From an uncultured Prevotellaceae bacterium (GTDB lineage: Bacteria; Bacteroidota; Bacteroidia; Bacteroidales; Bacteroidaceae), in NCBI GenBank assembly GCA_900315105.1, contig OMXX01000083.1, positions 1 to 19,547 on the forward strand: a stretch of 19,547 nt of DNA. Reading direction: 5' to 3'. The translations under genes were made by a program, and so were the position numbers. Shown here in pieces: positions 14,710-19,547 of the stretch. Below the pieces are notes generated by a model. That model was given only the letters and a program-made list of their open reading frames with translations, did no database searches and was not told where the DNA came from. Position 1 is the stretch's first letter; every line of letters begins with the position of its first letter.

Positions 14710-16194
14710 ATGCCAAAGAAGAAATTCATGTTCACTGAATCGGCTGATTTAGCCAATTTCAACTACAAGGGAATCTATGTGTCCCTTACTATTGATATAC
14801 GCAAGTGGGCCGTTACAAAGAGAGATGAAGCTGGCCATCCGTTGGAGCACGACCAACTTCAGGAGTTGCCAATTGTTCTAAGAATAACCAAGGATTCCAA
14901 GCGTCTCTATTTGCCAATAGGTGAAAAATGCAAATGGAATGATTGGTTGGAAATGTGCAAGCACGAGCAAAGTACAAGAGTGAGAAGTGATTCCGAGAAA
15001 CGCGCACAACTAAAGAAGCATATCACCAATCTGAAGCCAATAGTTTATGAGATGGCCGATGCTGGTACTTTTTCCCTTGCCCGGATCAAAGATAGGTACA
15101 ATGGAATTTCAAATGACGATGTCACCATATACACTATTTGGGACGAGTATATTCAAGAGAAGAAGAATGAAGGAGAATTTGGGACGGCTGGTGTGGGCAA
15201 AGACACTCGGAATCGTTTTATTAGAGACAATGGTAGAGAGGTTAAGTTTTCTGAGATAAACTTTGATTTCGTACAAGATTGGGTGAGAAAGATGCAGAAG
15301 GCCAAATTGAGCACAACATATATCGGTATTAATCTACGCACTTTTCGTACTATGGTAAATAGAGCCATCAGAAAAGGTTATGTTAAAGGTAATACGGAGG
15401 AAATGTTCAAGGACTCTGGCTATAACCAAATGGAAAGCCGGAAGGATTGCTTTATGGCGGTGACAGTCTTTCAGCAGCTATATGAGTTTTGGGAGAAGGG
15501 TGAAGCAAAAGATGAGAATGGCAAGGAACTCTTTATTCCAAGGGACAAAAATGCGCTATTTCGCGACCTTGGCCTGTTTCTTTTTATGTATTTTGCCAAT
15601 GGGCAGAATTTGGCTGACACACTTCGTTTGGAATATGATAACTGGTATTTTTCTTCACAAGGAAAACAACTGAGATTCCAAAGGCATAAGACAAAAGGTC
15701 GTACTAAAGGTGGCAGTGAAGTCATCTTCCCTGTTACGCCAGAGATACAGAAGATTCTTGACAGGTATGGCAACAAACCAAAACTGGGTGAACGCGTTTT
15801 CCCCATTTTGGACAAGTCTAAAACTCCAGAACAAGAGTTGTGGGTGATACAACGCTACAATAAATACATTCGCAAACATATGAAGAAAGTAGCCGCGCTA
15901 TTGAAATTAGAGCAGACACCCACCTCAACTTGGGCGCGTCATAGTTTCGCAACAAATCTGAACAATTCTGGATGCGTTCCACGGGAATATATACAAAGTA
16001 GTATGGCACATAGCTCCAACAATGATATTACGTCAAAATATATTGGCTCATATCCGCTACCCAAGATGCAGGAGTATAATTCATATTTGCTAAAAATCCC
16101 ACAAACCGTTAATAGCACGGAAGATTTGCTCAATATACTTAAAGCTATGAGCGAGGAGGAGCGTGCGGCACTGATGGAAGAGGCTTCTAAATAG
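14710..16194 (+). CDS. tyrosine recombinase (integrase)
   Basis: A 494-aa protein. An N-terminal arm-binding-like region (about 15-95) leads into a SAM-like core-binding domain (about 125-245) and the catalytic domain (about 260-460). Catalytic features are Arg-II with following His in TWARHSFAT (R410, H411), MAHSS (H434) and nucleophile candidate Y444 in SKYIGS. At the Arg-I position the usual G-M-R is G-Q-N (N300), as in several Bacteroidetes integrases, including the IntDOT type where Arg-I is not conserved. It lies next to a tRNA 3' scar, which fits integration into a tRNA gene. The ATG at 14710 follows the promoter at a sensible distance. It is followed by a hairpin at 16205-16237. It appears intact. 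Confidence 0.92.
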   Translation: MPKKKFMFTESADLANFNYKGIYVSLTIDIRKWAVTKRDEAGHPLEHDQLQELPIVLRITKDSKRLYLPIGEKCKWNDWLEMCKHEQSTRVRSDSEKRAQLKKHITNLKPIVYEMADAGTFSLARIKDRYNGISNDDVTIYTIWDEYIQEKKNEGEFGTAGVGKDTRNRFIRDNGREVKFSEINFDFVQDWVRKMQKAKLSTTYIGINLRTFRTMVNRAIRKGYVKGNTEEMFKDSGYNQMESRKDCFMAVTVFQQLYEFWEKGEAKDENGKELFIPRDKNALFRDLGLFLFMYFANGQNLADTLRLEYDNWYFSSQGKQLRFQRHKTKGRTKGGSEVIFPVTPEIQKILDRYGNKPKLGERVFPILDKSKTPEQELWVIQRYNKYIRKHMKKVAALLKLEQTPTSTWARHSFATNLNNSGCVPREYIQSSMAHSSNNDITSKYIGSYPLPKMQEYNSYLLKIPQTVNSTEDLLNILKAMSEEERAALMEEASK

Positions 16195-16204
16195 GTTATA
16201 ACTC

Positions 16205-16237
16205 GGCGCAATCTGGCAAAAAAGTCAGGATTGCGCC
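16205..16237 (+). terminator. hairpin after the integrase gene, possible terminator
   Basis: GGCGCAATC (16205-16213) and GATTGCGCC (16229-16237) form a perfect 9-bp GC-rich stem 10 nt after the integrase stop. There is no T tract after it on either strand, so it is not a standard intrinsic terminator. It may act as an RNA-stabilising 3' end or a binding site. Confidence 0.45.
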
Positions 16238-16254
16238 AACTTATAAAGCATGGA

Positions 16255-16369
16255 ACGGAACAAGTGGGCATATTTATGGTTTTAGAAACGGAATAAGTGG
16301 GTATGTTTGCGGTGGCAAAATCGGAATAAGTTGGCAAAATTATTGCTAAAACTACGGAATAAGTGGATT
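16255..16369 (+). repeat. four direct repeats with exact 33-bp period
   Basis: Copies of ACGGAATAAGTGGGCA-like sequence start at 16255, 16288, 16321 and 16354, exactly 33 bp apart (about three helical turns). Core CGGAAYAAGTKGG is kept in all four, while the 17-bp spacers differ. The last copy ends 4 bp before the -33 box of the ATPase promoter. The arrangement looks like an operator or iteron array placing proteins on one face of the DNA. The spacers are not identical, so it is neither a CRISPR nor a simple duplication. Confidence 0.85.
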
Positions 16370-16373
16370 TTTC

Positions 16374-16404
16374 TTTGCTGAATAAAGATTTTATTGTAAT
16401 TTTG
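16374..16404 (+). promoter_or_regulatory. promoter of the AAA_14 ATPase operon
   Basis: TTTG at 16374-16377, 19-bp spacer, TAATTTTG at 16397-16404: a near-ideal Bacteroidetes promoter. It overlaps the first codons of the longest open frame (from 16363) and therefore sets the start at 16429. Confidence 0.8.
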
Positions 16405-16428
16405 CAGCGAAATTTTAATGACATTGTT

Positions 16429-17811
16429 ATGCTTGAACGTAAATTCACTTCATTTAAATTCACTTCATTCCTGGAAAGTTTCCTTTTGGAAGAGCCAAAT
16501 AAGATTCTGCTTGTTAATGGTGCACGACAGATAGGTAAGTCTTATCTTATCCGCTATGTTGGTCAAAAGTTGTTTCGACATTTTGTTGAAATCAACCTCA
16601 AAGAAGACATCGAAGGTGATAAGGTTTTCGCTGATGTTCATACAACCAACGACCTCTATATGCGGTTGAGCAACTTCTATTCCTCCCCCTTGGGCGACAA
16701 AACCGATACGCTGGTTTTTTTGGATGAGATACAAAGCTATCCTCACTTGATGACGATGCTGAAGTTCCTCAACGGGGAATCGCGCTATCGTTTTATAGCA
16801 AGTGGTTCCCAGTTAGGTGTTGCTTTGTCGGAAACACCTTCTGTGCCCCTTGGAAGTGTGACTATTGAGCAGATGTATCCTCTTGACTTTGAGGAGTTCC
16901 TTTGGGCCACAGGTGTCGGCAAGGAATGGATAGAGAACATATGGGAACACTTCAGTCATGAAGAGTCCTTGGATGAGAGTACACATAACATTCTGTTGAA
17001 GCGTTTCCAATATTATCTGCTTGTAGGTGGGTTACCTGAAGCCATCAACAATTATCTGGCTGATCGGAATATGGTTCGCGTCAGGCAGACACATAGGGAC
17101 ATACACAATCTCTATCGCATTGACGCTTCACAATATGATGAGGAACATAAACTTAAGATTCGCAAGATTTACGACCTTATCCCCAGCATCTTGGAAAACA
17201 AGAAGAAGCGCGTTGTATATAAAAATATAGAAAACAAGAAAGGCAAAACTTTCTCCGATTATGCAGATGAGTTTGAATATCTAACCAACTCTGGCGTTGC
17301 TTTGGAAGTGTCTGCTATCAGCAATCCTCGTTTTCCTCTTACCGAGTCTGATCAAAAGAAGCTAGTTAAGCTCTATCTCAATGACGTAGGACTGTTGACA
17401 AATCTTCTGTATGGATTGAATGTGAATGCTGTTCTGCAAGACATCAAGAGCATCAATCTTGGTACAGTGTATGAGTCCGTGATCGCTCAGGAACTTGCCG
17501 CACATGGCTTCAAATTGCATTATTATGATAACAAGAAAAAGGGTGAAGTGGATTTTCTTGTAGATGACCACGATAATTTGACGGTGCTTCCCTTAGAGAT
17601 AAAATCAGGAAAGGACTATACTGATCATAGTGCGCTTACCAAATTCCTAGAAACGCCCGATTACGGTATAAATCATGCAATCGTCTTTTCTAATGAACGG
17701 GAGATTTTCAGGAAGAAAGGTGTCACTTACCTTCCTATATATTATATTATGTTTCTTCATAACGAGCATCGCGAAGAACCTGTAATACTACCCGAATTGG
17801 AAGCCATCTAA
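16429..17811 (+). CDS. AAA_14 / DUF4143 ATPase with PD-(D/E)xK-like C-terminus
   Basis: A 460-aa protein from the ATG at 16429; an upstream in-frame ATG at 16363 precedes the promoter -7 box and is rejected. Walker A GARQIGKS lies at about 31-38, Walker B VFLDEIQ at D99-E100, and sensor-like FIASGSQLG near 123-131. PLDFEEFLWATG follows, typical of AAA_14. The DUF4143 part covers about 215-400. GEVDFLVD (D375) and PLEIKSGK (E390, K392) form the PD-(D/E)xK-like motif usual at the end of this family. These proteins are widespread in Bacteroidetes; their function is largely unknown (DNA-related ATPase, sometimes linked to defence or toxin-antitoxin behaviour). The next gene begins 15 nt after the stop, giving a two-gene operon. 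Confidence 0.88.
   Translation: MLERKFTSFKFTSFLESFLLEEPNKILLVNGARQIGKSYLIRYVGQKLFRHFVEINLKEDIEGDKVFADVHTTNDLYMRLSNFYSSPLGDKTDTLVFLDEIQSYPHLMTMLKFLNGESRYRFIASGSQLGVALSETPSVPLGSVTIEQMYPLDFEEFLWATGVGKEWIENIWEHFSHEESLDESTHNILLKRFQYYLLVGGLPEAINNYLADRNMVRVRQTHRDIHNLYRIDASQYDEEHKLKIRKIYDLIPSILENKKKRVVYKNIENKKGKTFSDYADEFEYLTNSGVALEVSAISNPRFPLTESDQKKLVKLYLNDVGLLTNLLYGLNVNAVLQDIKSINLGTVYESVIAQELAAHGFKLHYYDNKKKGEVDFLVDDHDNLTVLPLEIKSGKDYTDHSALTKFLETPDYGINHAIVFSNEREIFRKKGVTYLPIYYIMFLHNEHREEPVILPELEAI
16441..16470 (+). repeat. 15-bp tandem duplication at the ATPase N-terminus
   Basis: AAATTCACTTCATTT followed directly by AAATTCACTTCATTC, encoding KFTSF-KFTSF at residues 5-14. An in-frame duplication with one base difference. 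Confidence 0.85.
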
Positions 17812-17825
17812 TATATTGCGGATTC

Positions 17826-19172
17826 ATGGAAGAGAAGATGCTATTAGAGTGGAAAGAAGCCCACGCAGAAGTCTATGCCAAGTTCAAGGAGGATTTGGAA
17901 GGACAGTTGCAGAAACCATACCATCAGAATATCTTAGACCTTGGTGATGGCAATGCGGAACCGCTGCAATCGGCCATCACCAATCTTGTTTCCGTTTCGT
18001 CAGAGGATGGCTTTGATTTAGATAAGCTGTACACAAAGGCTGTCGAGTCTAGTGATGCTTCTGTATATTGCTTGTGCTATTATTTTCTATTTGACAATGG
18101 TGAAGACCGATTGGCTGATGCCATAGCAGATAAAGTCGAGAGGCCAGACGCACAAGAAATCTTGGATGCTGTCCAAGAATATAGGCGGTTTTACAAGCAG
18201 AACCGCAAACAGGAGGTAGCCGAGATAACGACAGATGAACTGAACATCCTTACCCTTCGACGTTGGCACTATGACCATCCAGAAGAATATAAGGAGTTTA
18301 CGACTACGTTCCAGAAAGCCTACGATGGCGACATGACTTTCATACAGACCAACTTCTTCTTCCTGATGGAGATGTTTTCGACCAAAGGTGTGAAAGGCAT
18401 GATGAAAATCATAGCCTCCTTGTTCCCTGGCAATAAGCACTACCAACAAAGTCTGATGGGGAGCGATGAGAACCCTTTGAAGGGACGTTTGTCCGAAATG
18501 CTTGACTCTTCCCTCAACAATGATAGCCTTTACTATTGGATAATTTTCGACAACGGTTTCCTTCATGCTGCCGACCTCATATCTCAGACTTTCTTGAAAC
18601 CCGAAAGCCCTTATTGGGAAAAACTTATCGGTAGGCGATGTGTGGAAGCCCTCATCGGTGCAAGTATTGACAAGGCCCGCTATTCAAAGGCACAGTGGAA
18701 GGAAGTAACCCAAAAACTGAAGAAAGGAGAGGCCAGGCAGGTCATAGATGTCGCCCTGTTAGAAGTGCAAGGGCGCAGAGGAAGGAAGAGCACCTATGTT
18801 CTCCTGGAAGAGATGCTGTCTACGGAACATGTCTCAATCTTGACGGATGAAATTCAAAAGTTATTGCAGGATTGGAAACAACTCGAAGATACAGACTCCA
18901 TCCTGGCATACATCTTCGCAGCCTTGGTCAAAGGCAACTTGCTCTGCGGTGAGTACAACTACCGCACCTTCCATGCTGCCGTTCAGGAGAAATTCCCCGA
19001 TTTCCATATCAACAAGGGCTATGACTGGGCAGAGGCTCTTTGCAATGCTGTTCTGTCTGATGATCTGAATTACAACATCAACATTTCTGAGGACCAAGTT
19101 AAACGAGGGCGTAGGTATGCTACCGACATAAAACTTCGATTGCTTTCATTGGTCAATCCCAATTTCGTATAA
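17826..19172 (+). CDS. hypothetical 448-aa helical protein, partner of the AAA_14 ATPase
   Basis: Not firmly recognised; it may belong to a Bacteroidetes DUF family (DUF6043 comes to mind, low confidence). There is no signal peptide, membrane segment or catalytic motif that I can see. The sequence is mostly helical and charged, with a Trp-rich N-terminus (LEWKEAHAEVYAKFKEDLEGQ region) and a repeated pattern of helical pairs suggesting a solenoid or scaffold. GRRGRKSTYVLLEEML near 317-332 is a basic stretch. It lies 15 nt downstream of the ATPase gene and ends before a strong terminator, so the two form a self-contained operon. GC is visibly higher than in dptFGH. Confidence 0.7.
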   Translation: MEEKMLLEWKEAHAEVYAKFKEDLEGQLQKPYHQNILDLGDGNAEPLQSAITNLVSVSSEDGFDLDKLYTKAVESSDASVYCLCYYFLFDNGEDRLADAIADKVERPDAQEILDAVQEYRRFYKQNRKQEVAEITTDELNILTLRRWHYDHPEEYKEFTTTFQKAYDGDMTFIQTNFFFLMEMFSTKGVKGMMKIIASLFPGNKHYQQSLMGSDENPLKGRLSEMLDSSLNNDSLYYWIIFDNGFLHAADLISQTFLKPESPYWEKLIGRRCVEALIGASIDKARYSKAQWKEVTQKLKKGEARQVIDVALLEVQGRRGRKSTYVLLEEMLSTEHVSILTDEIQKLLQDWKQLEDTDSILAYIFAALVKGNLLCGEYNYRTFHAAVQEKFPDFHINKGYDWAEALCNAVLSDDLNYNINISEDQVKRGRRYATDIKLRLLSLVNPNFV

Positions 19173-19180
19173 ACTTTTAG

Positions 19181-19207
19181 AGATGTCCTGTTAGGGGCAT
19201 CTTTTTT
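19181..19207 (+). terminator. intrinsic terminator of the ATPase/448-aa operon
   Basis: AGATGTCC (19181-19188) pairs with GGGCATCT (19195-19202, one G-U pair) and is followed by TTTTT, 8 nt after the stop codon. A standard rho-independent terminator. Confidence 0.8.
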
Positions 19208-19259
19208 CGTTGTAATCGGGGCTCGTTTGTTAAAAACAAGCCTCGATTTGTTAATTATA

Positions 19260-19292
19260 CCTCGGCAGAAATCGTGCTGATTTTTGCCGAGG
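19260..19292. repeat. 8-bp inverted repeat upstream of the excisionase-like gene
   Basis: CCTCGGCA (19260-19267) and TGCCGAGG (19285-19292) around a 17-nt spacer, about 20 bp upstream of the probable -7 box. Possibly an operator for the downstream HTH gene. Confidence 0.45.
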
Positions 19293-19313
19293 AAAGACCC
19301 CATGACATTACGA

Positions 19314-19321
19314 TACCTTTG
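19314..19321 (+). promoter_or_regulatory. -7 element for the excisionase-like gene
   Basis: TACCTTTG, 27 bp before the ATG at 19349. The nearest TTTG (19283-19286) is 27 bp upstream, longer than the ideal 19-20 bp, so the -33 is uncertain. Confidence 0.45.
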
Positions 19322-19348
19322 CGGCATGAAACTATTAAACGCGAAGAT

Positions 19349-19547
19349 ATGACTGGAAATTTCGTAATGCTTCAGATGGATGACCTCAGGCAGGTTGTCA
19401 CTGAGATTGTAGAAGAGGTCTGCGCAAAGCGCGGCCTGAACGAGAAGTCTTCCGAAGAAGAAGGCGAGTGGTTAACCCGTGAAGAGGTGTGCGACATGCT
19501 GCGCATCACCTACACGACGCTATGGCGAAAGGAGAACGAGGGTCTCA
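19349..19547 (+). CDS. excisionase-family (HTH_17) DNA-binding protein, partial
   Basis: Open from an ATG at 19349 to the window edge (66 codons). An acidic leader (MDDLRQVVTEIVEEV) is followed by EWLTREEVCDMLRITYTTLWRKENEG, the winged-helix HTH_17/excisionase pattern with the LTREEVCDMLRI helix and the TLWRKEN recognition segment. In Bacteroidales these small proteins accompany integrases and mobilisation genes, or act as local regulators. It lies downstream of an independent operon and has its own -7 element. The C-terminus is outside the window. Confidence 0.8.
   Translation, partial: MTGNFVMLQMDDLRQVVTEIVEEVCAKRGLNEKSSEEEGEWLTREEVCDMLRITYTTLWRKENEGL

Larger units (their letters stand above)
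14535..19547 (+). mobile_element. probable start of an integrated element (integrase plus cargo), running beyond the window
   Basis: Inferred from the tRNA 3' scar at 14491-14534, the integrase 175 bp inside it, cargo genes beyond, and an excisionase-like gene at the window end. The right boundary and the intact tRNA are not in the window. It is also possible that the left-hand genes belong to the element and the integrase is at its end. Confidence 0.4.

Noticed and set aside
15947..15958. Another copy of the TTTGCGAACAAA motif in the integrase gene
   Set aside because: TTTCGCAACAAA differs in the core and is explained by the conserved coding sequence RHSFATNL.
16255..16369. CRISPR array
   Set aside because: The repeats are short and imperfect with 17-bp spacers, only four copies, no cas genes, and they abut a promoter.
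16363..16428. Longer ATPase starting at 16363
   Set aside because: These codons contain the -33 and -7 boxes; the ATG at 16429 fits the family start.
15939..16463. 174-codon open frame on the minus strand
   Set aside because: It overlaps the integrase 3' end, the 33-bp repeats and the ATPase promoter, with no protein signature.
18087..18566. 159-codon open frame on the minus strand
   Set aside because: It is opposite the 448-aa protein, with no promoter or recognisable motif.
19326..19352. 8-codon upstream reading frame before the excisionase-like gene
   Set aside because: It starts near or before the expected transcription start, and nothing suggests a translated leader.

Overview
This looks like a Bacteroidales accessory (defence and mobile-element) region, in the Bacteroides/Prevotella group. 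Several genes are preceded by the Bacteroidetes promoter form (TTTG, about 19 bp, TAnnTTTG). The tyrosine recombinase is of the type common in Bacteroidetes integrative elements, and the tRNA remnant carries no encoded CCA, which is common in this phylum. No housekeeping genes are present.

Layout from left to right. Positions 1-107 hold the N-terminus of a leftward gene, followed by about 460 bp of non-coding DNA rich in inverted repeats. Positions 519-2522 hold a small operon: an HTH plus ImmA/IrrE-type metallopeptidase (573-1619) behind a promoter enclosed by a perfect 9-bp inverted repeat, then a PIN-domain-like protein (1627-2142), then an unrecognised 106-aa acidic protein (2202-2522). 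The first two genes look like a protease-regulated toxin/antitoxin-like pair.

Positions 2671-14269 hold the main cassette, with all genes on the + strand and tightly packed. It contains a 68-aa Xre regulator, a 34-codon stub resembling the start of a DUF3791 protein, a Cx3Cx2C radical SAM protein (3075-4499), DptF (4506-6191), DptG (6188-7609), DptH (7590-12821), and an AlbA_2/HATPase/winged-helix protein (12836-14269). DptFGH is the restriction half of the DNA phosphorothioation (Dnd) system, but no dndB/C/D/E modification gene is in the window. A radical SAM enzyme sits where the modification genes would be expected. I regard this as the most interesting feature: either the Dnd modification genes lie elsewhere in the genome, or this is a DptFGH variant that senses or is licensed by different chemistry. 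A 12-bp motif (TTTGCGAACAAA) occurs at the promoter of the cassette and in several direct and inverted copies just past its last gene.

Positions 14451-14534 carry a leftward tRNA 3' fragment (CAU anticodon loop through discriminator base) followed by its own terminator, a typical attachment-site scar. Immediately to the right is a tyrosine integrase (14710-16194) with a good promoter and arm-like direct repeats. This suggests that a second element begins at about 14535 and runs rightwards beyond the window. Its first cargo is a two-gene operon: an AAA_14/DUF4143 ATPase with a PD-(D/E)xK-like C-terminus (16429-17811) and an unrecognised 448-aa protein (17826-19172). The operon is driven by a promoter directly preceded by four direct repeats at exactly 33-bp spacing and ends in a hairpin terminator. 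The window closes inside a rightward excisionase-like HTH gene (19349 onward).

All function calls rest on reading motifs in the translated sequence; no database search was run.
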